This document shows, piece by piece, positions 1 to 11,297 of a stretch of 64,000 nt of DNA (positions within the stretch are counted from its first letter, which is position 1; each line of letters opens with the position of its first letter). Both the position numbers and the translations under genes were made by a program. Below the pieces are notes generated by a model. It had not been told where the DNA came from, did no database searches, and saw nothing but the letters and a program-made list of their open reading frames with translations. Source of the DNA: Kitagawia praeruptora (taxonomy: Eukaryota; Streptophyta; Magnoliopsida; Apiales; Apiaceae). The stretch spans positions 56,538,501-56,602,500 of the forward strand of contig CM075353.1 in NCBI GenBank assembly GCA_037693485.1, given 5' to 3'.

Positions 1-3000
1 GCTTTTTGTGATTTAGGCGCTAGCGTCTCAGTCATGCCTCTCTCGGTTTTTCAAAAACTAAATATGGGAGAATTAAAATGTACACAGATGACTTTGCAAA
101 TGGCAGACCGTTCGATAAAATATCCCCTTGGGATTTTAGAGGATGTGCCTGTTAGGGTTGGAAAATTCTATATTCCTGTAGACTTTGTAGTCCTAGATAT
201 GGAAGAGGATAGCCAGATACCTATTATTTTAGGTAGACCATTTCTTTGTACTGCAGGTGTTGTAATTGATGTTAAAAGTGGGACTCTCACATTGAGCGTT
301 GGTGATGATAAAATTACTTTTACTCTAACCTCTGCTCTTAAATCCCATTTGCTTGAGAATACTTGCTGCAGGATTGATGTTATAGATGGAATTGTCCAAG
401 ATGAGACACCTCAGATTCTATTGAATGATGCATTAGAAGCAGTGCTCATGCTTGAAGCTTCAGAAGGAGAAGGGCATGCTGAAGTCGATTCATTGATTCT
501 TGAGTTGGATGGTACAGCTGATCCGAATTGTGAGGTAACCAACACTGACACTTCTTTTGGTCAACCTCAGGTAAATAAGTTAGAGCTAAAGTCTTTGCCA
601 TCTAATTTGAAATATGTGTTTCTTGATGATGAAAAGACTTGTCATGTGATTGTTAGCTCTAGTCTTGATGATAACCAGGTTTTTAAGCTTCTTACTGTTT
701 TGTGTGCACATAGAAAAGCTATTGGGTATAGTATTGATGATCTTACAAGGATTAGCCCAGACTTTTGCATGCATAGAATTCAATTAGATAATGACCATAA
801 GCCTTGCATACAGGGACAACGTCGCTTGAACCCTAACATGCAAGAGGTTGTTAAAAAAGAAGTTTTGAAATTGTTAGATGCGGGCATCATTTACCCGATT
901 TCTGATTCTAAATGGGTAAGCCCAGTTCAGGTAGTCCCTAAGAAAGGAGGAACAACGGTAATTAAGAATGATAAAGATGAATTAATTCCCACTCGAATTG
1001 TCACCGGTTGGCGAATGTGCATTGATTACCGAAAGTTAAACACTGCTACTAGAAAAGACCATTACCCTCTCCCTTTCATTGATCAGATGTTAGAAAGACT
1101 TGCTAAGCATAAGTACTTTTGCTATTTAGATGGATATTCAGGGTTCTTTCAGATCCCTATACATCCTGATGATCAAGAAAAGACTACATTTACTTGCCCA
1201 TATGGTACTTTTGCATATCGTAGGGTGCCTTTTGGTTTGTGTAATGCCCCTGCTACTTTTCAGCGTTGCATGACTGCCATATATTCTGATTTCATATAGT
1301 CTATCATGGAAGTATTTATGGATGATTTCAGTGTTTATGGGTCTGATTTTGATGTATGTCTGCATAATCTTTCTAAAGTGCTTAAACGTTGTGAAGAGGT
1401 GAATTTGGTTTTGAATTGGGAAAAGTGCCACTTTATGGTAAATGAAGGAGTGGTACTTTGTCACTTAATTTCTGAACGTGGCATCCAGGTTGACAAAGCA
1501 AAAATTGAGGTGATTGAGAAACTTCCTCCTCCTGTTAATGTCAAGGGAGTGAGGAGTTTCCTTGGTCATGCGGGTTTTTATCGTCGTTTTTTAAAAGATT
1601 TTTTAAAAATTACAAAACCCCTCACTCAATTGTTGCTTAAGGATGCCACCTTTGTGTTTACTGACGCTTGTTTGGAGTCTTTTAACAGGATTAAGGAAGC
1701 TTTGATAAGTGCACCTGTCATTCAATCTCCAGATTGGAATCTTCCATTTGAAATCATGTGTGATGCAAGTGATTATGCAGTTGGAGCAGTTCTCGGTCAA
1801 AGAAAAGACAAGGTATTGCACGCCATCTACTATGCAAGTAAAACCTTGGATGAAGCTCAAGTTAATTATGATACGACTGAGAAGGAACTTCTAGCTGTGG
1901 TCTACGCTCTTGACAAATTCCGAGCATATCTCATTGGATCCAAAGTCATTGTTCACACTGATCATTCTGCACTTAAATATCTGTTAGCGAAAAAGGAAGC
2001 AAAGCCAAGGCTTATTCATTGGATTCTGTTACTCCAAGAATTTGACTTAGAAATCAAAGACAAGAAGGGTGCTGAGAATGTGGTTGCGGATCATCTTTCA
2101 CGGTTGCGTTTCAAATCAGATATTGCGTCAAACACTCTTATTGACGATTCTTTTCCAGATGATCACTTGTTTTCGGTTGCTTCTCAAACTCCATGGTATG
2201 CAGATTTTGCAAATTTCTGTGTTAGTGGATCTCACCCTCCAGAATTGACTTATCAGCAAAGGAAGAGGTTTTATCATGATGCTAAACAATATTTTTGGGA
2301 TGACCCTTTCTTGTATCGTAAGTGTGCTGATGGAATTTTTCGTAGATGTGTCCCTGAGTTCGAAGTACATGACATTCTCAAGCATTGTCATTCTCTCGCA
2401 TGTGGAGGCCATCATGGTCCTTCCAAAACTGCTGCTAAGGTATTGCAATCCGGTTTCTTTTGGCCGTCTCTATTTAAGGATGCTCGTGCTTTCTGTTTGA
2501 CGTGTGATGCATGTCAAAGAATGGGTAATATTTCTAAACGCCATGAGATGCCTCAAACTGGTATTCTTGAAGTCGAGATATTTGACGTATGGGGTGTTGA
2601 TTTTATGGGACCCTTCCCAAGTTCTTGTGGGATGAGATACATCTTAGTTGCTGTCAATTATGTGTCCAAGTGGGTTGAAGCAGTTGGATTAGTAACCAAT
2701 GATTCCAAGGTTGTTATGAAGCTTTTCAAGAATATTATCTTCCCTCGTTTTGGAGTTCCAAGGACAGTGATAAGTGATGGTGGTTCTCATTTTCGCCATC
2801 GACAGTTTGAAACTTTGTTGAAGAAATATGGCATTACTCACAAAGTTGCTCTTGCATATCACCCCCAAACAAGTGGCCAAGTGGAGGTTTCTAACCGCCA
2901 AATCAAAAGCATTTTGGAGAAGATGGTGGCAAAGTCTAGAAAAGATTGGTATTTGAAGCTGGATGATGCTTTGTGGGCTTATCGGACGGCATATAAAACA

Positions 3001-3486
3001 CCTATTGGCACCACTCCTTATCGGTTGGTCTATGGTAAAGCATGTCACTTGCCAGTGGAATTGGAATATCGCACCTTTTGGGCTATCAAAGAATTCAACA
3101 TGGATTTGAAGGCTGCGGGGCAAGCAAGACTTCTTCAACTTAATGAGTTAGATGAGCTTCGATTTGATGCTTATGATAATTCTCGGCTTTACAAGGAGAG
3201 AACGAAGAAGATGCATGATAAGATGATTCAGAGAAGAGATTTTCAGGTTGGTGATAAGGTGTTGTTGTTCAATTCCAGACTTAGACTTTTTCCAGGGAAG
3301 CTCAGATCAAGATGGTCCGGACCTTTTACTGTCACCAATGTCAAATTTTATGGTGCTATTGAAATTATGGGACGAGATGGAACAAAATTTAAGGTTAATG
3401 GTCAACGCCTTAAATTGTATGTGGATGGTGCATTCGTAGGAAAGATGGAAGTGATTTACCTTGACAACCCCTCCACGGAGATCTGA
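1..3486 (+). pseudogene. pol: Athila-type pol (protease-RT-RNase H-integrase), one in-frame stop
   Basis: The frame is open from base 1, so the N-terminus is missing. The first residues contain the aspartic protease signature DLGAS (bases 13-27). RT follows, but a TAG at 1297-1299 cuts the frame six codons before the catalytic FMDD (1315-1326). The same frame then runs to 3486. Downstream of the stop, numbering from 1306, RNase H carries D153, E193 and D219. The integrase has a zinc-finger region ending C400/C403 and the D432, D491, E527 triad. No chromodomain is visible and the protein ends soon after the integrase C-terminal region. In an active element the polyprotein would be cut by its protease, copy the RNA to cDNA and insert it. 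The single nonsense change suggests a fairly recent loss. Family recognition is from motifs; the Athila assignment is inferred. Confidence 0.9.
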
Positions 3487-4326
3487 ACCAGCTGAGTTGA
3501 GCAAACGACGTTAAACAAAAGCGCTTGGTGGGAGGCAACCCATGCATTAGTGTAGGAAAAAAAAATTTGAGTGTTGTATGAAGGAAAAAAATGAGAGTAG
3601 TGAAAAAAAAAAGGAGAGAGAGTAGTAGTATTGTGAAAAAAAAAAGGTAGAATTTCAGACTGGAGCCGCGCATCAGGCGCCCAGTCAGCGCAGGAGCGCG
3701 GTAGTAACGCAGACTGGAGCCGCGCATCAGGCACCCAGTCAGCGCAGGAGCGGGTAGTAGCGCTGAAGCTGTCTGCGCATCAGGCGGCCAACTGGCGCAG
3801 CAGCGCTAACGCGCGTTTCAGAACGGCGCAACAGGCGTGTTCCAGCGCTTCAGGCGCCAGGCGCTACTGATTATACTCGAATTTTTTTTGTTCTAAACAC
3901 CTATTCTCCATCTCTTTTCCCCTTTTATTCTATATTCAACCCCAATTCAATCTCAAATCAAAATCCTAAAACCTCTAAACTCTATCCTATATAGAATACA
4001 AATCCCAATTCCTTTTCCATCTCTAAATTCCATGCACCATTACCTATATATATACACCCACTACACCTATACATATACAAACCCTTCTATATAACCCAAA
4101 ATTTCTCAACTTTCATCCATTCAAAGTGCAAAAGGGGAATTAAATTCGAAGTTTTGGGGATTATTCTAGCAAGTTCACCTCTTTGATTCAATTGGGTAAT
4201 CTTTTATCTCATCTTTTATTTGAATTTGTGAATTTTGCAAGCTAGGGTTCTTGGTGTGTAATTTGGGGGTTCTTTGTTTGGTGAATTGTTTGGAGATTGT
4301 TGATATTTGCTTGATAATTGTTGAAT
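3487..4326 (+). other. noncoding spacer between Athila pol and the 3' ORF
   Basis: No convincing reading frame is present. The stretch holds A-rich purine runs (3559-3650), a GC-rich repeat block (3657-3870) and then a C/T- and A-rich leader just before the next ORF. It may act as the leader of a separate transcript for the 3' ORF, but no promoter or splice site can be proved by eye. Confidence 0.5.
3657..3764 (+). repeat. 54-bp GC-rich direct repeat, two copies, with degenerate extension
   Basis: Copy 1 is 3657-3710 and copy 2 is 3711-3764. Both contain GCGCATCAGG and CAGTCAGCGCAGGAGCG and differ by a few bases. Looser versions of the CAGGCGC/GCGC motif continue to about 3870. The block is strikingly GC-rich against AT-rich flanks. 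Confidence 0.85.
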
Positions 4327-5520
4327 ATGGCTCCTAAGAGGCCACGATTAGCGGGTAGTGGTAGTAGTGCTCCTCCCTCTTTGGATGAGAATGATGTTGT
4401 GGGAGATGGAGTGGAAAAATTTGTGAATGAGAATGCCAAGGCGGAGTATGGTAGGTTAGTTGAGAAGAGGGTTATTCAGGAAAGAAGGCTTGTGCCCCGT
4501 AAGTATGAGGAGATGGTGGCGATGATTAGTGAGCGGGGTTGGAAGTTATTTTGTGAATTTGCTAATGATGCCGCGTTGGATGTGGTTAGGGAGTTTTATG
4601 CGAATGCTTCAATAGCAAGGAATAATTCTACGGTTGTTAGAGGTCGGAAGGTGGATTATTCGCCTCGTGCTATTCGTAATTTGATTAGGCAACCGCCTAA
4701 ACCTAGAGATGCTACGGATTGGGGTCAAAAGTCTAGGAATGATGTTGATCTTGATGCACTCGTTGGTGAGTTATGTGTTCCGGGAACGGTGTGGAAACGT
4801 AGAGTAGGTACGGAGATAAAGTGTACTTTCCCGGCTTCATCATTGTCTAGTTTTGCAAAGGCATGGTTCTTTTTCATAAGTTCTAATATCATTCCGTCAA
4901 ACCATGTTTCCGATGTTACTGTTGATAGAGCTATTTTTCTATGGGGTATTCTCAAGGGTGAGTATGTTGACCTTGGGTACCTTATTAATCAAAATATTCT
5001 TCGGTTTTTGGGAAGCAATTCGTCGGCAAGTATTCCTTATGCTTCTATCATTGCGTACTTGTGTGATGCATCGAAAGTCAAATGGTATCAAGGTGAGCCA
5101 GTGCATAAACCTATGGCTTCTATTAGAGATGCTACTATTGATCGGTTGAGATTGAAGGAGTGGCCGGGCGGCATTCCTCATCCTCGGGGTTTAGGCTTTA
5201 TTGTTAATGGTGATAGTGGTCAGGGAGCGGGCGCTCCGCCACAGGTTTCAAGGGCACAGGGAGAGGCTATGGTAGGTACTTCGCAGAGTACAGTGGATAT
5301 GTCCGTTTTTGAATCTTATTTTCGTCGAATGACTAGGCGGTTGGATGCTATACATGTTAGCAATCGCCAGTATTCTGAGGACATGGGCATAGCCTTGGAG
5401 GCAAAGTTTCAGTCGCCTAGTACTCCTATTCAGTGGCCTATTTTTGGAGCTCGGACTCCGTACCCTCCGCCTGATTCATCTGATGAGGATGACGAGGGTG
5501 ACGACAGCGAGGATGAGTAG
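4327..5520 (+). CDS. Athila 3' ORF in the env position (plant retrotransposon ORF, function unknown)
   Basis: An intact 397-codon ORF starts at ATG 4327 and follows pol on the same strand. The N-terminus is basic and Ser/Pro-rich (KRPR near residue 4 resembles a nuclear localisation signal). A globular segment of roughly residues 45-270 contains the WKLFCEF and YSPRAIRNLI stretches that I associate with the plant transposon/retrotransposon protein family found in Athila-like elements. The C-terminus is a short acidic Asp/Glu/Ser tail. I see no signal peptide and no clear transmembrane helix, so an envelope role is not supported by the sequence. Being intact next to a pol with a stop is notable. 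The exact function is unknown and family membership needs a profile search. Confidence 0.7.
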   Translation: MAPKRPRLAGSGSSAPPSLDENDVVGDGVEKFVNENAKAEYGRLVEKRVIQERRLVPRKYEEMVAMISERGWKLFCEFANDAALDVVREFYANASIARNNSTVVRGRKVDYSPRAIRNLIRQPPKPRDATDWGQKSRNDVDLDALVGELCVPGTVWKRRVGTEIKCTFPASSLSSFAKAWFFFISSNIIPSNHVSDVTVDRAIFLWGILKGEYVDLGYLINQNILRFLGSNSSASIPYASIIAYLCDASKVKWYQGEPVHKPMASIRDATIDRLRLKEWPGGIPHPRGLGFIVNGDSGQGAGAPPQVSRAQGEAMVGTSQSTVDMSVFESYFRRMTRRLDAIHVSNRQYSEDMGIALEAKFQSPSTPIQWPIFGARTPYPPPDSSDEDDEGDDSEDE

Positions 5521-7316
5521 GATATTTCTTGATTTCAGGGGAGTTTTCTTTCTTTTCTTTTTAGTGTAGTTTAATTTTGTTTTTAGTTGTAGTTTTATAT
5601 CTTGTTCATTAGTTCATTGGGGACAATGAACCGCTTAAGTGTGGGGAAGGGTTCTCAATGTTACGAGAATTTTTTTATTTTAAAAAAAAAATCCAAAAAA
5701 ATTAAAAAATTAAAAATACCAAAAATAATTCTAGCCATGCAATTTGATTAGTTGTTGTATTTTGCTTGATACACCCATGCATGCGTAGAATTCTTGTGTT
5801 TATTGACGCTTTTGTATGAGAAGTGACGTGCTTTGTTCTTGTGCACACACTTACACTAGCAAGTTGAAGCTGGTAGACTTAATTGGATGTTGGAAAGTGA
5901 TTAGAATGACATGAATATGTGCAAGATGACTTGGTTTCCATGCTGTGAGTACAAGTAGGTGCGTTAGAGAGTCTTGTTACTTGGGATTGATTATGTTTTG
6001 TCACACCAAGTGAGTTTTGAGCCTATATGCATATTTTTTGCATGATTTTTCGTTTACTTGAGTGTCCACATGTTGTTTACATTGCTAGCACTTACTTGAG
6101 ATCTTTCTTGAAATGCATGACATTACTTGATGATGAGATGATAAAGGCACTTAGGTTTAACCTCGTATTTCCCATATTTCCACACCTTTTATACATGATC
6201 AATTAGTTAACCCGTTGAGCTTAATCCTATTCTTTCGGTGACACACTACGTTACTTGCCTATATCCTTTTCTTGTATTGTCCTTACAGTAATTTTTGATC
6301 CTAAATTGTCAAGGGCTAGTATCGTGCTTAAGGGAGTAATAAGGTGTGCAAAAGGAGGGGGGTTTTATTGATGATCATACTTTTGGGGAATATTGATTTT
6401 GGGTTGATGCTTGCTAGTCGAAATTCATAAAAATATCTATGGATTATTGTGTTTATTCCTTAGCTCTCAAAAGAAAGAAAAAAAAACAGAAAAAAAATAG
6501 AAAAAAAGAGAAAGAAAATAAATAAATTTGAGAGCATTCTTATGTTTGTATGATCCTTCTTCATTCGACTAGTCAAGTTATTATGTAAGGGTTATTGAAA
6601 AATCCAAGTGTGGGGAAGTATTTGTTTTAATAGAAAGGGAATTGAATAATGATTATTGTTGGGTACTAGCTTTTGACATTTAACCTGTTTTAGCTTTACT
6701 TGACATACCTGGTCCCTAGCCCACGCTACAACCCGAATAAAGACCTTTTGATTGTCATCAGTGATGTATGTTGTGTTGAGAGTGAGATTGATTGCGAGTG
6801 TCAAGTTGTGTTTATGATTTTGTTGGAATTGAGTGATACACTTAACCTTGTTCATGAGTGAAAGGTGAGTTATTACTTGTTTTGGCATAGGAGATCCCAT
6901 GTTTAGACTTAAAGATGTATTTCTTGTTGGCTTAGCATGATTACCAACGATTTTTACACTTGACATGAATTTTTATGACCTTCTGCATGTTGGTTGAGTA
7001 GACTACGTGAATACTTGCACTTTCGACACCAAGACACCGTATGTTTACTTTGATTCTTAAGTTGATGTGGCATGAGAGGACTTGTGTGTGTGGTGTTGTG
7101 TTAGCATTGATCTTTTGCATGGTTAGATGAATTTTGTGGGTATATTCACTATAAACCCTCACGAGACAACACTCGTCCTACTAGGGCTGCCTAGGGGTTT
7201 AACGGCTTGTTGCATATGCTCAATGCAATCGTGTCATCTACGAAAGTAATGTTTGTTAGGACTTAGTTTTTATTTCGCTTATTTGCCCGAGGACGTGCAA
7301 ATGCTTAGTGTGGGGA
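5521..7316 (+). other. noncoding 3' region of the Athila-type element
   Basis: About 1.8 kb without a credible ORF lies between the 3' ORF and the LTR. It contains an A/AG-rich tract (6470-6530) and three purine-rich motifs sharing GTGTGGGGA, at 5637-5650, 6606-6618 and 7307-7316. The last abuts the LTR and is the likely functional PPT; the others look like upstream copies. Confidence 0.7.
7307..7316 (+). other. polypurine tract of the Athila-type element
   Basis: AGTGTGGGGA lies directly before the TG that opens the 3' LTR. Its position is that of a gypsy PPT, which primes plus-strand DNA synthesis. Confidence 0.65.
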
Positions 7317-8571
7317 TGTTTGATTGAATATATTTTTATATATGTTTTAGATGATTTTATTCTCATATTTATTGTGTTTTACATTGATTTGGATTTTTAT
7401 TTAATAGATTTGATTGTTTTATTGTAGGGAATAAAGAATTCATGACTTGGAAGGATTTGGAGCAAAAAGAGCTATTTTGGAGATAAAATAGGAGAAAATT
7501 CGTATTATTGGGCTACACGGGCTGCCTGCACTGTTTGAGCGGTATCTTGAGTTCCAGAAGTCAGAATTTGACGATCTTACTGTCCACGCGAAGCTTGTGG
7601 AATTTTCTTTAATTCAGAGGTGGTCCAGTAAGCAAAATCCAACTGGAAGAGCCCAGAAACAGAGGAGAAAAAGAAGTGACGAATTTTACAAGAAAATCCT
7701 TTTCAATTATGGATATCTTTTTGTAAATTGATTAGGATATTAAAAATACTTTTATTAGGAGATCGAGATCGGATTTTATTAAGGAGTTTTATTATAAAAG
7801 AAAGAGAGAACGTGAGATAGGGAGATAGATAGACGTTTTTTTACAGAAGCTAGGGTTTTATTTTCTTCTCTCCATCTTTGCAAGCTCAATTTAATTCTTG
7901 GATTTAATTGTTCTTCGCTATTAAAAGGTTTAAGGTATTTCTTATCTTCTCCTTATTAATTACATGTTTACTATGGCTTTCTTGATTATTATTGTTAGTC
8001 TTAATCTTAGAATGAGTGAGTAATTTAATTCTAGGGTATTAAGGGGAGCCATGTTTGCACCATGATTTGGGCTTAATTTGATTAGTAAATTGATGGGTAA
8101 AGAGTAATTCTGATTGATATGTTATAATTCTTAATTTGTGTAATTGCGCAATATCACGGATTAATCGATTGCAATAGGAGTAATAGATCGAAAGATTTTA
8201 CTACTAGAGGCTTACATACAATTAGCGAAATTGAAGGTGAGTGTGAAAACATCATTAGATATTCTGAGAGTGTTAATGCTTGAAAAAGATTAACCATTGC
8301 TTTAATTACTTTATCCCATTGAAAAGCTATACTGAGAGTGTAAGCATGGTGAACCTGAATTGCCCTAGATCCCTTAACTAATTGATTTAAAACCTTTGTT
8401 AAATTTGCATTAGTAGTTAATAAAATTCCCAAATAATCGTTTGTGACTAGAAACAATTGATAATAGTTGAATTGAAATTGAAACTGTCACCTTGAGGAAT
8501 CGACCCGTATTTGCTAATATCTACTACAATAGATACCGTGCGCTTGCGGTTAGACATAATTTTACACATCA
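7317..8571 (+). repeat. 3' LTR of the Athila-type element
   Basis: The start is TGTTTGATTG after the PPT and the end is ACACATCA, giving canonical TG...CA ends and 1,255 bp. The final ~100 bp (CGACCCG, then TACCGTGCGCTTGCGG) resemble the LTR ends of Athila/Tat elements I know. No 5' partner is in the window, so the boundaries come from motifs only. Confidence 0.7.
7793..7800 (+). promoter_or_regulatory. candidate LTR TATA box
   Basis: TATAAAAG sits about 480 bp into the LTR, followed by purine-rich sequence and a CTAGGGTTTT motif. Its position suits the U3/R boundary of an LTR promoter. Confidence 0.5.
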
Positions 8572-8703
8572 AAGTGCTATATTAATTAACCACAAGGATT
8601 TTTCTATCAAGTAGACTTGCTGTGAGGAAAAAGAATTATCACAAAGAAATTCTAAGTGATATATTTTTAAAGCTGGAACTCCGGTTAGAATTGATATATT
8701 TTT
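8572..8703. other. short unassigned stretch between two elements
   Basis: It lies between the Athila 3' LTR and the proposed 5' end of element A. It could be host DNA, or the true start of element A's LTR if that lies further left. No gene or repeat is recognised. Confidence 0.4.
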
Positions 8704-9097
8704 TGTTAAGCAAAAGGAGTCCGGTTCCAGACGCTCAGGTAACCGCAGTTTAGAGTTGAAGTATAATTTTATAATAATAAATATTTTATTTATTTAGAAA
8801 ATTATATTTATAAATATCTAATAATATTAGATATTTATTTTTATAATTTCTGGATTAAAATAATTATTTATTAATTAAAGATTATAAGTTATGCGGAATA
8901 AAAAGCATTTCTACGGAACCCATTTCATATAAAAAAAAAATAGGCCCCGGTTTTGTGTGATTTGCTAGCAGGTCATTTAACAAAAAAAATGAATTGTTGT
9001 AAACAATTCGTATGAATTGTTTAAACAAATAAACAAACAAAGATGCTGTCAAGTTGTCTGCAAAAGTTGTCGGCAAACAGCTTCACTCACCTTCTCC

Positions 9098-9114
9098 CGC
9101 GTGTTTCACACGCG
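9098..9114. promoter_or_regulatory. 17-bp palindrome in the Sirevirus LTR
   Basis: CGCGTGT and ACACGCG are perfect inverted arms around TTC. CACGCGTG at 9141-9148 is an 8-bp palindrome with the same core. CGCG-core sites are typical of plant CAMTA-type binding, and palindromic cis motifs are known in Sirevirus LTRs; binding here is inference. Confidence 0.5.
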
Positions 9115-9222
9115 CTCGGGCCAAAGGAAAGAAAAAGTGCCACGCGTGTTCAGCAGTTGCCATGCCCGCGACTGGTCTTCGTTTCTATAGAGATAAATCA
9201 GCTTGTTCAACTACAATAACAT

Positions 9223-9228
9223 TATATA
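9223..9228 (+). promoter_or_regulatory. candidate TATA box in the element A LTR
   Basis: TATATA is followed about 20-30 bp downstream by a pyrimidine-rich CTCCATTCTCTCTC, a plausible transcription start context. Confidence 0.4.
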
Positions 9229-9619
9229 CAGCAGCTCCATTCTCTCTCAAAAGAACCAAGAACACCAAGAACAATTAATTCCCAGAAAATCAAGTTTATC
9301 TCCTTTGTAATATTTTATCCGGTGGAATTTTTTTTTATTTGTGATTCTTGTACTACTACCGAATTAAGTTTCCTAGTTCGTATCTTGATTTTTATTAACT
9401 AAATTAGAAAAGTTCATGTCGAATTTTCTAATTAGTTATTAATTACTTGATAATAATCTGTACTGAAATTGTAACACCCATCAAGTTAATATATTGGTAT
9501 ATTCAACTTGAAATTTGTTTCAATTTATTCCGCACAAATTTCTCGAAAGGACAAATTTTGATAAATTGGTATAGATTGTATTCAACCCCCCCTTCTACAA
9601 TCTTATCGGACCTAACAAT

Positions 9620-9632
9620 TGGTATCAGAGCC
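9620..9632 (+). other. primer-binding site of element A
   Basis: TGGTATCAGAGCC is complementary to the 3' end of plant initiator Met-tRNA and lies two bases after the LTR end. It marks the start of minus-strand DNA synthesis. Confidence 0.9.
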
Positions 9633-9714
9633 TATTGATTGATACACAAATCAAGATCCTATTTTTATTCAATCAAAAATCTATCTTGAAGTTTTATTCA
9701 CTTAAAAATTCATC

Positions 9715-10058
9715 ATGTCTTCTAAAGCCATTGTCAAGATTCCGATCTTTAATAAAGATAATTATGATATGTGGAAAAATAAAATGGAGTTGTTTCTAGA
9801 TGTTACAAATCCCAAATATTTGGGTGTTCTGAAAAATGGACCTAAAATTCCTATGGTTCATGAAGAACAAGTTGTTACTAATGGAGTTGTTACAACACCT
9901 GCTAGATCCTATGAAAAGGACCCTAAGCTCTATTCTTCTGATGAAAAGGAGGATGCTGGACTAGACAAGAATTTGAGACTCATTCTGATAGATTCCCTAG
10001 ATGCTGTAATGTACAATCATGTGATGAATTGTAAAACTGCTAAACACATCTGGGAAAC
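9715..10058 (+). pseudogene. gag: element A gag, N-terminal part (split by element B)
   Basis: ATG 9715 lies 82 bp after the primer-binding site. The frame encodes 114 residues beginning MSSKAIVKIPIF, with the tryptophan-containing start of a copia gag (YDMWKNKMELFL). It runs straight into element B at 10058; the remaining gag resumes at 20439 in the same frame after the duplicated GAAAC is discounted. Gag would form the particle that packages the RNA. The disruption makes this copy non-functional. Confidence 0.9.
10054..10058. repeat. target-site duplication of element B (left)
   Basis: GAAAC here is repeated at 20434-20438 just outside the other LTR. Confidence 0.9.
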
Positions 10059-11254
10059 TGTGACAGCCCCCAAATCCGGGGTCAAGGATCCGGGCCATCA
10101 ACGACCAATTTCCATTTAATAACACTTCATTCTTGGCAGCTGGAGTATAAATGCATAGTAAAACTCACAATAGACCCCACACTTAAATATAAACACACAC
10201 ACACCAGTCATATGCTCAGAAAACAACATCCACGATATTAAGAGTTTAAAGTTTTAAAGAGTTATTACAAACCAGGATCAAGCTTAAATACATTGTTGAA
10301 TAATACTTCGACATGAAGCATTTCAACAATTAAAAGTTCATTACATGCTTACACACTTAATTATACATAAGGCTACCAGAACCCGTCTGTCTCTACGCTA
10401 CCTCAGGAATCGGTGCCAGCGTGCTCTCAGACGGTCGCCTTTCCCTTACCCTCTTGCGGGGCATGGTACGGAGTATCGGCATACCTAGCTGTTATATACA
10501 TAAGTAGCAAGAATGAGCTAAAATAGCTCAGCAAGATAAATTCTATCAACTAGCACCAAAGGAAAATAAACCATCATATATATATCTATTAAACAAAACA
10601 ATCTTCAGTTATTATGGAAAGAAATTTTATTTTCATTCAATATACATATACTTTCCAAATTATCTTTGTACGAAAAGAATTATATAATATTATAATATCA
10701 GTCTCTCTTCTAATATCATATAATATCAGTTCCTCTTCTTAAATGCTATAACAATCAATATACCATCTCAGTGTACTTTTCTAAGATAATATGAAAAACT
10801 TGAACAAATCTTTCGCTATCATCTTCTCATTTCTTTCATATGCAACGATTATATAATTTAACATAAAATCAGTTCTCTTCATCTGTAACAGTAATTCCAT
10901 CTTTTCATATCATTTTTCTGTTTTCAGTATAGAAATCTGAAAACCATTTTTCCGAATCTTTCTTTTTAGGTTTTGGGGATATCTGTTGGCGCCAGATACG
11001 TATGTAGATGATCAGTCGCCTTACCGTATCCGCTCTCTGTTTACTACTAGTAGAAGGGATGACCCTACCTGGTTGTCAACCCTGGAGGAAGGCTACCTAC
11101 TACATCCTCTCTTTGCATCTTCGTGCCGTAATAAAATGTTTAATGCTGGACTGTGCCGCACACAACCTCTTACGCTTTTTGTTGCAATCCCCCTCTTTGT
11201 AAATCAATATTCCATTCACATTTATCTTTTTCATTTCCATGTATCATCACCTTT

Positions 11255-11297
<43 letters not shown>

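Larger units (their letters stand above)
1..8571 (+). mobile_element. Ty3/gypsy retrotransposon, Athila-type, 3' portion
   Basis: The window opens inside the protease domain of a gypsy polyprotein. The order is protease, RT, RNase H, integrase, an extra ORF, a noncoding tail, a PPT and a 3' LTR. The extra ORF after integrase and the absence of a chromodomain fit the Athila lineage better than chromoviruses; Tat is the main alternative. The 5' LTR, primer-binding site and gag lie to the left of the window, so neither LTR divergence nor a TSD can be examined. The right end is placed at the CA of an ACACATCA terminus. Confidence 0.8.
8704..9617 (+). repeat. 5' LTR of element A (start tentative)
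   Basis: The right end is firm: CCTAACA is followed by the primer-binding site. The left end is proposed at TGTTAAG because it mirrors the right end (TGTTA...TAACA). With no second copy in the window it is uncertain. The LTR carries a GC-rich palindrome (9098-9114), CACGCGTG (9141-9148) and a TATATA (9223-9228). Confidence 0.55.

Noticed and set aside
586..783. Minus-strand frames within the Athila pol and other pol regions
   Set aside because: They overlap well-supported coding sequence on the plus strand and have no recognisable motif.
9618..9632. TGGTATCAGAGC stretches as possible tRNA fragments or tRNA genes
   Set aside because: Each lies directly beside an LTR end and is only 12-13 bases long. 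They are primer-binding sites.
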